A DNA stretch of 64,000 bases from Methylobacterium sp. J-048 (lineage in GTDB: Bacteria > Pseudomonadota > Alphaproteobacteria > Rhizobiales > Beijerinckiaceae), in NCBI RefSeq assembly GCF_022829515.1, contig NZ_JAKSYL010000084.1, forward strand, positions 1-64,000. The letters run 5' to 3'. This document shows positions 54,855-64,000 of the stretch, piece after piece. The notes beneath the pieces were generated by a model. That model saw nothing but the letters and a program-made list of their open reading frames with translations. It did not search any database and was not told the DNA's origin. Position 1 is the first letter of the stretch. Each line of letters begins with the position of its first letter. A program made the translations under genes and the position numbers.

Positions 54855-55979
54855 ATGCCGGACCTTGATGCCCTGACCGGCCGTGCCGCCTCCGTGCTGG
54901 CCTATCTGCCGTGGTGGGCCGAGAGCCTGATCGTGATCGTCGCCTGCTGCGCCGTGGTGATGCCGCTGCACGGCGTCGCCTACCGGGCGCTGAAGCGGGC
55001 GGTGGCAGGCAAGAGCCTGTTCTGGCGCTCGCTGGTTTCCCGCACCCACGGCCCAAGCCGGCTGGGCCTGATCGTCGTGGCGATCAGCATCGCCTCGACC
55101 ACGGTGCACCTGTCCTGGGAGGTGCGGATCGCCCTCAACCAGATCCTGCTGGTCGCCTTCGTGACCCTGACCGGCTGGTGCTGCGCCACCGCGCTCCACA
55201 TCGCCACGGTGATCTACCTGCGCCGGTTCAAGCTCGACGCCGAGGATAACCTGCTGGCGCGCAAGCACTTCACGCAGATGCGCATCCTGGAGCGGGCCGC
55301 CGTGACCCTGGTCGGCCTCATCACGGTCTCGGTGGCGCTGATGACCTTCGAGCCGGTGCGCCAGTACGGGGTGAGCCTGCTGGCCTCGGCGGGCGCCGCC
55401 GGCCTGATCCTGGGCCTCGCCATGCAGCCGGTCCTGTCGAACCTCGTGGCCGGCATCCAGATCGCCATCACCCAGCCGATCCGGATCGAGGACGCGATCA
55501 TCGTCGAGAACGAGTGGGGCTGGGTCGAGGAGATCACCGCGACCTACGTGGTGGTGCGCCTGTGGGATTGGCGCCGGCTGGTGCTGCCGCTGACCTACTT
55601 CATCCAGAAGCCGTTCCAGAACTGGACCCGCGACGGCGCCTCGCTGATCGGCAGCGTGTTCCTCTACGTCGACCACCGCGCCCCCGTCGCGCGGATGCGC
55701 GAGAAGCTGTCGGAGATCGCCGCCGCCACGCCCCTGTGGGACGGCAAGGTGGTCAACCTTCAGGTCTCGGACGCCAAGGAATCGACCATCGAGATCCGGA
55801 TGCTGGTGAGCGCCCGCAACGCCCCCCAGGCCTGGGACCTGCGCTGCGTGATCCGCGAGGCGATGATCACCTGGCTCCAGGCCGAGCATCCGGAGGCCCT
55901 GCCGCGGCACCGCACCGAGTGGGTCGGTGCCGAGGACGCGCCCCTGCGTCGGGCGGACGGGCAGCGGATCGCGGCGTGA
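54855..55979 (+). CDS. MscS-family mechanosensitive ion channel
   Basis: 374 residues from ATG 54855, GGAGG 10 bases upstream. Four or five membrane helices at about 20-200; the pore helix is GVSLLASAGAAGLILGLAMQ followed by PVLSNLVAGIQIAITQPIRI, the classic TM3/beta-domain junction of MscS, then DAIIVENEWGWVEEITATYV. The C-terminal domain is beta-alpha (about 255-360). Releases solutes under hypo-osmotic stress. It is 200 bases after the alpha-2-macroglobulin gene. Confidence 0.93.
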   Translation: MPDLDALTGRAASVLAYLPWWAESLIVIVACCAVVMPLHGVAYRALKRAVAGKSLFWRSLVSRTHGPSRLGLIVVAISIASTTVHLSWEVRIALNQILLVAFVTLTGWCCATALHIATVIYLRRFKLDAEDNLLARKHFTQMRILERAAVTLVGLITVSVALMTFEPVRQYGVSLLASAGAAGLILGLAMQPVLSNLVAGIQIAITQPIRIEDAIIVENEWGWVEEITATYVVVRLWDWRRLVLPLTYFIQKPFQNWTRDGASLIGSVFLYVDHRAPVARMREKLSEIAAATPLWDGKVVNLQVSDAKESTIEIRMLVSARNAPQAWDLRCVIREAMITWLQAEHPEALPRHRTEWVGAEDAPLRRADGQRIAA

Positions 55980-55984
55980 TCCCG

Positions 55985-56104
55985 GGATTCCAAAGGGCCA
56001 TGCCCTTTGGTGGGTCGTCAGGGCGGAGCCCGACATCGGGCGAAGCCCGGCAGCTGGGCTTTGCCCTGCACCCACGAAAGGTCTCGGACCTTTCGAAACC
56101 GGAC
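55985..56104. repeat. Dispersed compound repeat, family C, copy 2
   Basis: Inverted copy of 43632-43757: CCCGGGATTCCAAAGGGCC at one end, GGGCGGAGCCCGACATCGGG in the middle, and TCGAAACCGGACCTG at the other. Fills the spacer between convergent mscS and rlmN. Confidence 0.8.
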
Positions 56105-56109
56105 CTGCG

Positions 56110-57402
56110 TCAGTCGTCGAGGCCGGCGTAAAATCCCTCGGCGCCGATGCCTTCCTCCTGCATCAGCCGGGCCCGGGCGCGCAGTTTTTCCGTCTCGCTC
56201 TTGAGCTGGCCGCAGGCGGCCAGGATGTCCCGGCCCCGGGGCGTGCGCACCGGCGAGGCGTAGCCGGCGTTGAACACGATCTCGGAGAAGCGCTCGATCC
56301 GGTCCCAGTCCGAGCATTCGTAGCGGCTGCCGGGCCAGGGATTGAACGGGATCAGGTTGATCTTGGCCGGGATGCCCTTGAGCAGGCGGACCAGCTCGCG
56401 CGCATCCGCGTCGGAATCGTTGACGCCCTTCAGCATCACGTACTCGAAGGTGATGCGGCGCGCGTTGCTCACGCCCGGATAGGTCCGGCACGCATCGAGC
56501 AGTTGGGCGATCGGGTATTTGCGGTTGAGCGGCACCAGCTCGTTGCGCAGATCGTCGCGCACGGCATGGAGCGAGATCGCCAGCATGGCGTTGGCCGCCT
56601 CGCCGAGGCGGGGAATCTGCGGCACCACCCCGGAGGTCGAGACCGTGATCCGCCGCCGGGACAGGCCGAGCCCCTCCTGATCCGAGATCACGCCGACCGC
56701 GTCGATCACGGCGTCGAGATTGTACAGGGGCTCGCCCATGCCCATGAACACGATGTTGGTGACCAGCCGTCCGACCTCGCCGGCCCCGGAGGCGTCGCGG
56801 CTGGGCATCTGGCCGGCCCAGTCGCCGAGCTCGTCCCGGGCGACCACGAGCTGCTGCACGATCTCAGCCGACGAGAGGTTGCGCACGAGGCGCTGCGTGC
56901 CGGTGTGGCAGAACGAGCAGGTGAGGGTGCAGCCAACCTGGCTCGACACGCAGAGCGTGCCGCGGTCCGGGCCCGGGATGTAGACGCACTCGATCTCGGC
57001 GCCGCGATTGTGTTCCTGCGGGTTGGTGGGCGCCATGCGCAGCAGCCACTTGCGGGTGCCGTCGCGGGAGACCTGGCGGCTCGCCACCTCGGGCCGCTCC
57101 AGGGTGAAGTGCCGCGCGAGCTCGGCCTTGAGCGCCTTGCCGACATTGGTCATCGCGGCGAAGTCGGTCGCCCCGCGGAAATTGACCCAGTGCCAGATCT
57201 GGCCCGCCCGCATGCGGCTCTCGCGCTCGGGCACGCCCATGCCGATGAGCTGTGCCTTCAGCGCATCCCGGGTCAGCCCGACCAGCGACGGCGGCCGCCC
57301 GGGGAGCAGCGCGGGTTGGAAATCGGGCACCTTCTCGATCGCGGGTTCGGCCGCGCGGGCGCTGTCGAGCGACGGCGTCGCCATGATGATCGGTCTATCC
57401 AT
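56110..57402 (-). CDS. rlmN: 23S rRNA (adenine2503-C2)/tRNA (A37) methyltransferase RlmN
   Basis: Radical SAM enzyme methylating A2503 and tRNA A37. 430 residues from ATG 57402 (an ATG at 57384 is also possible). Radical SAM motif [24 protein letters not shown] before it; SAM-site [10 protein letters not shown]; substrate-site [20 protein letters not shown]; and the C-terminal DILAACGQL carrying the methyl-carrier cysteine. Full-length and intact. It follows grxD but has its own upstream spacer with a terminator for grxD. Confidence 0.96.
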   Translation of the reverse strand: MDRPIIMATPSLDSARAAEPAIEKVPDFQPALLPGRPPSLVGLTRDALKAQLIGMGVPERESRMRAGQIWHWVNFRGATDFAAMTNVGKALKAELARHFTLERPEVASRQVSRDGTRKWLLRMAPTNPQEHNRGAEIECVYIPGPDRGTLCVSSQVGCTLTCSFCHTGTQRLVRNLSSAEIVQQLVVARDELGDWAGQMPSRDASGAGEVGRLVTNIVFMGMGEPLYNLDAVIDAVGVISDQEGLGLSRRRITVSTSGVVPQIPRLGEAANAMLAISLHAVRDDLRNELVPLNRKYPIAQLLDACRTYPGVSNARRITFEYVMLKGVNDSDADARELVRLLKGIPAKINLIPFNPWPGSRYECSDWDRIERFSEIVFNAGYASPVRTPRGRDILAACGQLKSETEKLRARARLMQEEGIGAEGFYAGLDD

Positions 57403-57499
57403 AGCTGTGGAACGGTTCTGATATAGGCGATCGTGCCGGCGAACGCGAATGCGCCCCGCCCACGGGTGACCCGACCGGGCGCGATGGCAGCCGGACATG

Positions 57500-57522
57500 A
57501 AAAAGGGCGCCCGCGGGCGCCC
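57500..57522 (-). terminator. Rho-independent terminator after grxD
   Basis: On the minus strand GGGCGCCC-GC-GGGCGCCC is followed by TTTTT, 28 bases beyond the grxD stop. The 8-base-pair stem, small loop and T-run make a strong intrinsic terminator separating grxD from rlmN. Confidence 0.85.
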
Positions 57523-57549
57523 TGATCCATCCTATGAAGTCCGAAAAAA

Positions 57550-57891
57550 TCAGGCAGCGGCGGTCTTCACCGGCACGCCCTTCTCGGCCAGGAAGGTCTG
57601 CAGCTCGCCCGACTGGAACATCTCCCGGGTGATGTCGCAGCCGCCGACGAACTCGCCCTTCACGTAGATCTGCGGGATGGTCGGCCAGTTCGAGAACGCC
57701 TTGATGCCCTCGCGGATGCCCTGATCGGCGAGCACGTTCACGCCCTTGAACGGCACTTCGAGGTAGTTGAGGATCTGCACCACCTGGCCCGAGAAGCCGC
57801 ATTGCGGCATCTGCGGCGTGCCCTTCATGAACACCACCACGTCCTGGGAGGCGATCTCGTTCTGGATGGTCGTGTTGGCGTCGGTCATCAC
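57550..57891 (-). CDS. grxD: Monothiol glutaredoxin, Grx4/GrxD
   Basis: 113 residues. Monothiol active site CGFS at 31-34 in PQMPQCGFSGQVVQIL, followed by WPTIPQIYVKGEFVGGCDIT, which includes the TIPQ glutathione-binding loop and the GGCD motif. Carries or transfers [2Fe-2S] clusters, commonly as a complex with BolA; bolA is encoded 560 bases upstream on the same strand, with a DUF29 gene between. Classic iron-sulfur pair in Alphaproteobacteria. Confidence 0.96.
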   Translation of the reverse strand: MMTDANTTIQNEIASQDVVVFMKGTPQMPQCGFSGQVVQILNYLEVPFKGVNVLADQGIREGIKAFSNWPTIPQIYVKGEFVGGCDITREMFQSGELQTFLAEKGVPVKTAAA

Positions 57892-57930
57892 TCTATCCTC
57901 GGTTATTCGATCTCGTATGTGCGGTCTCGA

Positions 57931-58425
57931 TCAGCGGCGCGCAACCGAGGCGGCGATCACACGAAGCGACTGATCGATATCAAAGCGTTCGATCAAAAGG
58001 TCCTCGGCCGCGATCGGGCACGCCTTCGGTAGTCCCGGAAGAATCTGGTTCCCAAAGGCGCCGAGACCAGCCTCTGCGGCCGTGACCGCGGATTTCCAGA
58101 TCCTGGGCCAGTTCAACCTCTGCCGCATCGACGACTCGTACGCGTTCCAAGCCGTGATCTGGAATGTCGCGATCTCCTCGCGCCAATGCAAGCTTGACGG
58201 GGCGAGGGGTGCGGAGGCGCGCTTCAGGAGGTGGGCGAGCGTCTGGATCAGCAGGCCCTCGACCGCCCGCAAATGGGATCGCCCCACGCTCTCGATCTCC
58301 TCCGCGACGTTCGCCCAGTCGACCGCATTCGACAGGTCGCTGCGGGTTCCGAGCGCGCGCAGAGCCGCAGCCTGCTCCTCGGCCCAGGTGACGATGTCGT
58401 CGTCGTAGAGACTCGGTCGGTCCAT
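57931..58425 (-). CDS. DUF29 domain protein
   Basis: 164 residues. DUF29 hallmarks: LYDDDIVTWAEEQAAALRAL, NAVDWANVAEEIESVGRSHL, LLIQTLAHLLKRASAP and HWREEIATFQITAW, then WPRIWKSAV. Soluble helical protein of unknown function, frequent in multiple copies in some genomes. It separates bolA and grxD, which usually adjoin or nearly adjoin in related bacteria, and its composition is less GC-biased than its neighbours, so it looks inserted. Confidence 0.85.
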   Translation of the reverse strand: MDRPSLYDDDIVTWAEEQAAALRALGTRSDLSNAVDWANVAEEIESVGRSHLRAVEGLLIQTLAHLLKRASAPLAPSSLHWREEIATFQITAWNAYESSMRQRLNWPRIWKSAVTAAEAGLGAFGNQILPGLPKACPIAAEDLLIERFDIDQSLRVIAASVARR

Positions 58426-58449
58426 CGGGACGACTCTCGCGAACGGGCG

Positions 58450-58686
58450 CTAATCTTGAGGGACGCCCGTGGTCAGCGCAAGGGCGTGCAGCACGCCGCC
58501 CATTCGGCCCTGGAGCGCGCCGTAGACCATCTGGTGCTGGGCGACCCGGGTCTTGCCCTTGAAGGCCGCGGACAGGACGGTGGCGGCGTAATGGTCGCCG
58601 TCGCCGGCGAGGTCGCGGATCTCGACCTGCGCGTCGGGCAGCGCTTCGCGGATCATGCGCTCGATCTCGCCCGCATCCATCGGCAT
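58450..58686 (-). CDS. BolA family protein
   Basis: 78 residues, GGAG 7 bases before ATG 58686. BolA/YrbA fold: IERMIREALPDAQVEIRDLA, GDGDHYAATVLSAAFKGKTR, VAQHQMVYGALQGRMGGVLH. His in GDHY and in RVAQHQ are the usual cluster-ligand positions with GrxD. Its sits between purL and DUF29/grxD; with grxD it forms the Fe-S-handling pair. A transcription-factor role is known only for some BolA proteins. Confidence 0.93.
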   Translation of the reverse strand: MPMDAGEIERMIREALPDAQVEIRDLAGDGDHYAATVLSAAFKGKTRVAQHQMVYGALQGRMGGVLHALALTTGVPQD

Positions 58687-58713
58687 CGGGAAACTCCTGG
58701 GCGTAAGGGGGGT

Positions 58714-60939
58714 TCAGGCAGCGGGTGCGGCCGGCTGGCTCGCCATGTAGTTCGGCAGCCAGCCCTCATGGGCCGCACTCAGCTCGGACAGGGATATGGT
58801 CTCGCCGCCCGGCAGGGTCAAACGGTCGGAGCCGGTAACCCCGACCACAGCGGCATCGATGCCCTGGGCCGAGGCGCTGTAGAGCAGGTCGGTGGCCGCC
58901 TCCGGATCGACCGCCAGCAGGTAGCGGGCCTGGTCCTCGCCGAACAGGTAGGCATGGGCCGGCAGGTCCACCGGCACCTCCGGCAGGGCCGCGCCGATAC
59001 CGCCGGCCATCGCCATCTCGGCGAGCGCCACGGCGAGACCGCCATCGGACAGGTCGTGGACGGTGTCGACCGTGCCGGAGAGGATCAAGGCGCGCACGAA
59101 GTCACCGTTGCGGCGCTCGACCGAGAGGTCGACGGGGGGCGGGGCGCCCTCTTCCCGGCCCTCGATCACCGCGAGATAGGACGACTGGCCGAGCCAGCCC
59201 TCGCCGGAGCCGACCAGCACCAGCACGTCACCCTCGCGCTTGAGCGCGATGGTGGCGTGGCGCTCCACGTCGTCGAGCACGCCGACGCCCCCGATGGTCG
59301 GGGTCGGCAGGATGCCGACGCCGTTGGTCTCGTTGTAGAGGGAGACGTTGCCGGACACGACCGGGAAGTCGAGGGCCCGGCAGGCCTCGCCGATGCCCTG
59401 GAGGCAGCCGACGAGCTGGCCCATCACCTCGGGCTTCTCCGGGTTGCCGAAGTTGAGGTTGTCGGTGATGGCGAGCGGGCGGGCGCCCACCGCGGTGATG
59501 TTGCGCCACGCCTCGGCCACCGCCTGCCGACCGCCCTCGACCGGGTCGGCCTCGCAGTAGCGCGGGGTGACGTCACAGGTGATTGCCAGCCCCTTCGGCC
59601 CGTCCTCGACCCGGACGATGGCGGCGTCGCCGCCGGGCTTCTGCACCGTGTTGCCGAGGATGAAGTGGTCGTACTGCTCGTAGACCCAGCGCTTCGAGGC
59701 GAGGTCAGGCGAGCCGACCAGGCGCTTGAGTGCGTCGGTGAGCGAGGCCGGCGCCGGCACCGTGGCGGCGGCGATCACCGGCTGGTGGGTGTTGGCCAGG
59801 TGCGGCCGGTCGTAGAGCGGCGCCTCGTCGCCCAACTCCTTGATCGGCAGATCGGCCACGGTCTCACCGTGCCACTTGACGACGAAGCGCAGCGTGTCGG
59901 TGGTCCGGCCGATCACCGCGAAGTCGAGCCCCCACTTCACGAAGATGCTTTCCGCCTCCGCCTCCATGCCGGGCTTGAGCACCATGAGCATGCGCTCCTG
60001 GCTCTCGGACAGCATCATCTCATAGGGGGTCATGCCGGCCTCGCGGGCCGGCACCTTCTCGATGTCCAGCTCGACGCCGAGGTCGCCCTTGGCGCCCATC
60101 TCGACCGCCGAGCAGGTCAGCCCCGCCGCGCCCATATCCTGGATGGCGATCACCGCGCCCGAGGCCATCAGCTCCAGACAGGCTTCGAGCAGCAGCTTCT
60201 CGGCAAAGGGATCGCCGACCTGCACGGTCGGGCGCTTCGACTCGGAGGCCTCGTCGAACTCCGCCGACGCCATGGTGGCGCCGTGGATGCCGTCGCGACC
60301 GGTCTTGGAGCCGAGATAGACGATCGGGTTCCCGACGCCGGTGGCCGCCGCGTAGAAGATCGCGTCGGTGCGGGCGAGCCCCACCGCCATGGCGTTGACC
60401 AGGTTGTTGCCGTCGTAGCGGCGATGGAATCCTGTCAGGCCGCCGACGGTCGGCACGCCGAAGGAATTGCCGTAGCCGCCGACGCCCGCCACCACGCCCG
60501 AGACCAGGCCGCGGGTGCGCGGGTGGTCGGGCGAGCCGAAGCGCAGGGCGTTGAGCGCCGCGATCGGCCGGGCGCCCATGGTGAACACGTCCCGCAGGAT
60601 GCCGCCGACGCCGGTCGCCGCGCCCTGGTAGGGCTCGATGTAGCTCGGGTGGTTGTGGCTCTCCATCTTGAAGACGCAGGCAAGCCCGTCGCCGATATCG
60701 ATGACGCCGGCATTCTCGCCCGGACCCTGGATCACGTGAGGGCCCGACGTCGGAAGCCCCTTCAGGTGCTTGCGCGACGACTTGTACGAGCAGTGCTCGT
60801 TCCACATCGCCGAGACGATGCCGAGTTCGGTGAGCGTCGGGTCGCGCCCGATCAGGCCGCGGAAGCGCTCGTACTCCTCCGGCGTGAGGCCGTGCTGGGC
60901 CACGAGCTCGGGGGTGATCGGAACGTCGTTGCGGAACAT
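58714..60939 (-). CDS. purL: Phosphoribosylformylglycinamidine synthase subunit PurL (small type)
   Basis: Fourth step of purine synthesis: FGAR plus glutamine and ATP to FGAM. 741 residues, the small PurL type that works with separate PurS and PurQ. Motifs: [20 protein letters not shown] (substrate site), [34 protein letters not shown] with the catalytic/ATP-binding His, [53 protein letters not shown]-type core, and [12 protein letters not shown]. bolA follows at 27 bases, so purL leads the operon. Confidence 0.97.
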   Translation of the reverse strand: MFRNDVPITPELVAQHGLTPEEYERFRGLIGRDPTLTELGIVSAMWNEHCSYKSSRKHLKGLPTSGPHVIQGPGENAGVIDIGDGLACVFKMESHNHPSYIEPYQGAATGVGGILRDVFTMGARPIAALNALRFGSPDHPRTRGLVSGVVAGVGGYGNSFGVPTVGGLTGFHRRYDGNNLVNAMAVGLARTDAIFYAAATGVGNPIVYLGSKTGRDGIHGATMASAEFDEASESKRPTVQVGDPFAEKLLLEACLELMASGAVIAIQDMGAAGLTCSAVEMGAKGDLGVELDIEKVPAREAGMTPYEMMLSESQERMLMVLKPGMEAEAESIFVKWGLDFAVIGRTTDTLRFVVKWHGETVADLPIKELGDEAPLYDRPHLANTHQPVIAAATVPAPASLTDALKRLVGSPDLASKRWVYEQYDHFILGNTVQKPGGDAAIVRVEDGPKGLAITCDVTPRYCEADPVEGGRQAVAEAWRNITAVGARPLAITDNLNFGNPEKPEVMGQLVGCLQGIGEACRALDFPVVSGNVSLYNETNGVGILPTPTIGGVGVLDDVERHATIALKREGDVLVLVGSGEGWLGQSSYLAVIEGREEGAPPPVDLSVERRNGDFVRALILSGTVDTVHDLSDGGLAVALAEMAMAGGIGAALPEVPVDLPAHAYLFGEDQARYLLAVDPEAATDLLYSASAQGIDAAVVGVTGSDRLTLPGGETISLSELSAAHEGWLPNYMASQPAAPAA

Positions 60940-61078
60940 GCGAAGGTCTCGGCAGAGAGCGGCCCGTCCCGGAGGACGCGTACCGCGGCGAACCCGAACC
61001 GGGCTGAGATCTCAGGCTGCCCCGGCTCTAAAGCGGAAGCGCCCGCGCTGGCAACATCCGCCGGCGCGGGGCTGGGGG

Positions 61079-62242
61079 TCAGCGCCTGGTCTCGCCGACC
61101 AGATCCGCGGGCGGCCCGTCCTCCCGGCAGCGGGCGACCAGGACGTGCACTGGCTCCGGCCCGGTGACCACGTCGAGATAATCGAAGCCGCTGTCGCGCT
61201 GGCTCGCCATGAGCAGCTGGAAGTGCATCTGGAACAGGTTCCACTGGCGCCGCCCGACATCGGCGCTGGTGATCAGCTCGTGGATCGCCACCCAGAGCAC
61301 GGCCGGGCGGCCGGGATCGGGCGGGGTGAGGCCGCAGGCGGCGATCGGGTTGTTCTTGTGGATCGACAGCCAGTCCCAGGTGGCGCGCACGTCGAGCCAG
61401 CGGATCTGCGCGGCCCGCCCGAAGCGCAGGAGGCTGTCGCGGAAGCCCTGGGCGGCCGGGTCGAGGCCAAGCCAGGGGATGACGCTGCCGATGCTGACGA
61501 ACGAGACCGGCGTGCCGCGCCCGCCGAAGCCGGGATCCCGGGCGAGCACAAGGTCCAGCGCCTCGATGCCCAGGAAGCTCGACGAGGAATGGCCGACCAC
61601 CACCACCTCGTCGGCCTCGCCCTCGGCGGCATGGATGCGCGCCGCGAAGGCGTCGAGCCGGGGGCCCATCTCAGGCGCCTCGCCGGCCGCGTAGGCATGC
61701 GTGAAGGCGGTGTCGTCCACGAGGTGGGGGACGTAGAGCGGCTTGCCGCGGGTTGCCCGGATCAGCCCGGCCAGGATCGCGTAGGCGAGCGGCGGCACCG
61801 CCAGCAGGGTCCAGGGCTGGAGTTGCGCCGGTGCCAGGGTGGCGAGCCCTGCCGCCGCGGCGAGGCTGAGGAGCGCGAACGCGAGGTAGATGTAGTGGAC
61901 GCAGAAGATCACCGTGGAGAAGCGCCAGCCCTCCCGGCGCAGGTTCGCCATGTAGCCCGTCCGCCACAGCCGCCAGAGCAGGGCCGGCACACCCCGGAGC
62001 CGCGTCCAGTCGGATTGCGGGAACCGGGCTCGGACGATGTCCTCCCAGCGCAGCAGGACGTAGCGGGTCGAGACCCCGCGCGATTCCGCCGTCCAGGCGA
62101 GTTCGAGCCCGTCCGCCGAGCGGACCGGATCGCCGACCGCGATCGCCGCACCCCGGCGCGCTGCGGTGAGCCGGGCCTCGCGGCGGAACAGCCCCCAGTA
62201 GGTCTCCGGATCGCGCGGGTCGAAGCCCGGCATGTAGAACAC
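61079..62242 (-). CDS. Membrane-spanning alpha/beta-hydrolase-like protein, function unknown
   Basis: 387 residues. N-terminal soluble part begins MFYMPGFDPRDPETYWGLFR; membrane helices at about 110-135 and 146-163; then a C-terminal half with a hydrolase-like nucleophile elbow VVVVGHSSSSFLGIEALDLV (GHSSS at 217-221, nucleophile Ser219). GFDPR and the early Ser-rich elbow recur in a family of uncharacterised proteobacterial proteins. Remaining catalytic acid and His are not clear. Possibly a lipase- or esterase-like envelope enzyme. It is in the same direction as purL and recQ but spaced from both. Confidence 0.65.
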   Translation of the reverse strand: MFYMPGFDPRDPETYWGLFRREARLTAARRGAAIAVGDPVRSADGLELAWTAESRGVSTRYVLLRWEDIVRARFPQSDWTRLRGVPALLWRLWRTGYMANLRREGWRFSTVIFCVHYIYLAFALLSLAAAAGLATLAPAQLQPWTLLAVPPLAYAILAGLIRATRGKPLYVPHLVDDTAFTHAYAAGEAPEMGPRLDAFAARIHAAEGEADEVVVVGHSSSSFLGIEALDLVLARDPGFGGRGTPVSFVSIGSVIPWLGLDPAAQGFRDSLLRFGRAAQIRWLDVRATWDWLSIHKNNPIAACGLTPPDPGRPAVLWVAIHELITSADVGRRQWNLFQMHFQLLMASQRDSGFDYLDVVTGPEPVHVLVARCREDGPPADLVGETRR

Positions 62243-62444
62243 GATGCGGGAGGTCAGCGTCCGCGGCGCGTCACCGTCCGGATCTCCGGAGGTGCGCTGG
62301 GCCGGTGGGTCGGCGACGGGGGTGCGTGTCGAAATGACGGGTCCGATCGATTCGAGTTGGCGGCCTGCCTACATGAAGCGGTCGGGCGCGCCGAGGGTGA
62401 AACTGCGTGGGGCTTGCGCCGGACCGGCCGCCGAGGCGGCAGGC

Positions 62445-64000
62445 TCACGCCGCCGGCGGCTCAGCCAGAAACGTGCTGATCGCCGCCACGAACTTCTCGC
62501 CATAGGCCTCGCGCTTGCGCTCGCCGACCCCGTGGACTGCGCGCAGGGCCCAGAGGTCGACGGGCTTCTGCCGGGCCATCTCGATCAGGGTCCGGTCGGG
62601 GAACACCATGAAGGCGGCGATGCCCTCGGCCCGGGCCAGGGTGGCGCGCAGGCCGCGCAGGTGCTGGAACAGCGCCTCGTCGGTCTCGGAGAGCGCGATC
62701 TCGCCATCCTCGCGCGGCGCGGTGCGGCGGCGCTCGCGCGATTCGGCCTTCGGCTCCGGGTCGGGGCGCAGCTTGACCGGCTCCCGCCCGAACAGGATCG
62801 CCTCGCCCTTCTCGGTCATGGACAGGCCGCCGTAGCCGTCGGCGTTCTCGGCGATCGCCCCGGCGGCGAAGAGCTGGCGCAGGATCGCCCGCCAGGCGGC
62901 CACCGGCTTGTCCGACCCAACTCCGAAGGTCTTGAGGCCGGTATGGCCGTTGCGGCGGACCTGCTCGCTCTCCTTGCCGTGGACCACGTCGCAGATATAG
63001 GCCGCGCCGAAGCGCTGGCCGGTGCGCACGATCGCCGACAGGATCTTCTGCGCCGCCACGGTTCCGTCGACCAGGGTGACGCCGCCGCGGCAGAGGTCGC
63101 AGCGGCCGCAGGGCTCGCTCGCCTCGCCGAAATAGCCGAGCAGCGACTGGCGCCGACAGGTGGCGCCCTCGCACAGGGAGATCATCGCCTCGAGCTTGCG
63201 CCGCTCGACCCGGCGGCGCTCGTCCGAAATCTCCTTCTCGTCGATCTGCCGGCGGCGCAATGCCATGTCGTCGAGGCCGTAGAGGGTCAGCGTGTCGGCC
63301 GGCAGCCCGTCGCGTCCGGCGCGGCCGATCTCCTGGTAGTAGCCTTCGACGTTGTTGGGCATGTCGGCGTGGCAGACGAAGCGCACGTCGGGCTTGTTGA
63401 TGCCCATGCCGAAGGCGATCGTGGCGGTCATCACCACGCCGTCCTCCTGGAGGAACCGGTCCTGGTTGCGCATCCGCGTGCCCTGGTCGAGCCCGGCATG
63501 GTAGGGCAGGGCGTCGAACCCGTCCTTCTTGAGGGTCTCGGCCAGCTGCTCGACGCGCTTGCGCGAGGAACAGTAGATGATCCCGCTCTCCGCCCGACGG
63601 TGCTTCAGGAACCGCTCGATCTGGCGGGCCGGGTTGTCCTTGGGCTGGAACGTCAGCCGGATGTTCGGCCGGTCGAACGAGTGGACAAAGATTTTCGGGC
63701 CGCGCCCCTGCGGGAACAGCCGCTCGGCGATCTCGGCCCGGGTGGCGGCATCGGCGGTGGCGGTCAGCGCCAGGGTCTGGACGTTGCCCAGCGCCTGCCG
63801 GGCCCGGGCGATCTCCCGGTATTCGGGTCGGAAATCGTGCCCCCATTGCGAGACGCAATGGGCTTCGTCCACCGCGAGCCGCCGGACCCCGACCCCGCGC
63901 AGGGCCTCGATGCAGCCCTCCATCAGCAGGCGCTCGGGGGAGACGAACAGCAGCCGCAATTCCCCGGAACGCAGGCTGCGCCAGGTCTCGCGGGACTCGA
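62445..64000 (-). CDS. recQ: ATP-dependent DNA helicase RecQ, 5' end beyond the window
   Basis: 3'-5' DNA helicase for recombination and fork repair. The frame runs through the window edge. Visible in order: [15 protein letters not shown] (motif Ib/II region), [20 protein letters not shown] (DEAH box and aromatic-rich loop), [13 protein letters not shown] (motif III), [20 protein letters not shown] (IV), [20 protein letters not shown] (V), and [15 protein letters not shown] (VI). Then the zinc-binding region C-x16-C-x2-C-x2-C ([20 protein letters not shown]), the winged helix, and a C-terminal HRDC domain ([20 protein letters not shown]). The N-terminal Walker A part is missing from the window. 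Confidence 0.96.
   Translation of the reverse strand, partial: ESRETWRSLRSGELRLLFVSPERLLMEGCIEALRGVGVRRLAVDEAHCVSQWGHDFRPEYREIARARQALGNVQTLALTATADAATRAEIAERLFPQGRGPKIFVHSFDRPNIRLTFQPKDNPARQIERFLKHRRAESGIIYCSSRKRVEQLAETLKKDGFDALPYHAGLDQGTRMRNQDRFLQEDGVVMTATIAFGMGINKPDVRFVCHADMPNNVEGYYQEIGRAGRDGLPADTLTLYGLDDMALRRRQIDEKEISDERRRVERRKLEAMISLCEGATCRRQSLLGYFGEASEPCGRCDLCRGGVTLVDGTVAAQKILSAIVRTGQRFGAAYICDVVHGKESEQVRRNGHTGLKTFGVGSDKPVAAWRAILRQLFAAGAIAENADGYGGLSMTEKGEAILFGREPVKLRPDPEPKAESRERRRTAPREDGEIALSETDEALFQHLRGLRATLARAEGIAAFMVFPDRTLIEMARQKPVDLWALRAVHGVGERKREAYGEKFVAAISTFLAEPPAA

Noticed and set aside
54683-54868. A 61-codon frame in front of mscS
   Set aside because: No ribosome site or protein signature; low-complexity frame in a spacer.
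58231-61167. A 978-codon open frame on the plus strand over purL and bolA
   Set aside because: Antisense artefact of high GC; the minus strand encodes unmistakable PurL and BolA.

Overview
The window is a high-GC chromosomal segment from an alphaproteobacterium of the order Hyphomicrobiales, most likely Methylobacterium/Methylorubrum. The evidence is the gene set rather than a database match: an orphan set of quinoprotein-associated accessory proteins, a NadQ/NrtR-type NUDIX regulator, a Kdo-hydroxylase homologue, an OlsB-type ornithine-lipid acyltransferase, a ROSE-like RNA thermometer in front of an hsp20 gene, and a giant coiled-coil protein of the growth-pole-ring (GPR/RgsE) kind found in polar-growing Hyphomicrobiales. 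No tRNA, rRNA, CRISPR array, transposase or integrase gene was seen.

Layout. 1-1299 is a truncated chemoreceptor. 1300-2690 is an accessory patch holding a degraded duplicate of the 5' end of dusA, two tiny overlapping genes, and then intact dusA. 3.7-5.4 kb has an aspartic protease, a DUF1289 gene whose 3' end lies in a palindromic repeat, and a DUF433/DUF5615 toxin-antitoxin-like pair. 5.5-8.8 kb is cofactor metabolism: cobS and cobT divergent, then queD-queC. 9-13.1 kb has a HAD hydrolase and a TetR gene divergent from a metallohydrolase/SoxYZ-like/rhodanese-like operon. 13.5-19.2 kb has panB, an MFS gene, the NAD regulator, thiE-thiD and an XRE-cupin regulator. 19.3-20.0 kb is a small gene apparently broken by two homopolymer frameshifts. 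20.0-23.9 kb is a complete Mla/Pqi-type lipid-transport operon. 25.2-35.3 kb has a CheZ-like protein, DUF1489, the 2445-residue membrane-anchored coiled-coil protein, an Hpt protein and a [2Fe-2S] ferredoxin. 35.5-43.6 kb has a ParD/ParE-like pair, a CoxE-type VWA protein, a CPA2 antiporter, an unrecognised two-gene membrane module preceded by a perfect CtrA-type box, MoxR and SixA. 43.8-48.7 kb has a lysophospholipase-like hydrolase, hsp20, an olsB-like gene with an in-frame amber codon, an HTH protein, the Kdo-hydroxylase-like gene and a monooxygenase-fold protein. 49.4-56 kb has an alpha-2-macroglobulin and an MscS channel. 56.1-64 kb has rlmN, grxD, a DUF29 gene, bolA, purL, a membrane hydrolase-like protein and recQ (truncated).

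Theme and repeats. Many genes concern the cell envelope (Mla transport, Kdo-hydroxylase-like, OlsB-like, alpha-2-macroglobulin, MscS, the giant polar protein). Four families of dispersed palindromic intergenic repeats, two copies of each, are scattered through the window; one copy forms the coding end of a gene. The most rewarding leads are the dusA 5'-end duplication (an attachment-site-like scar), the giant 33-residue-periodic protein, the CtrA-box membrane module at 40.1-42.1 kb, and the heat-shock promoter plus thermometer before hsp20.
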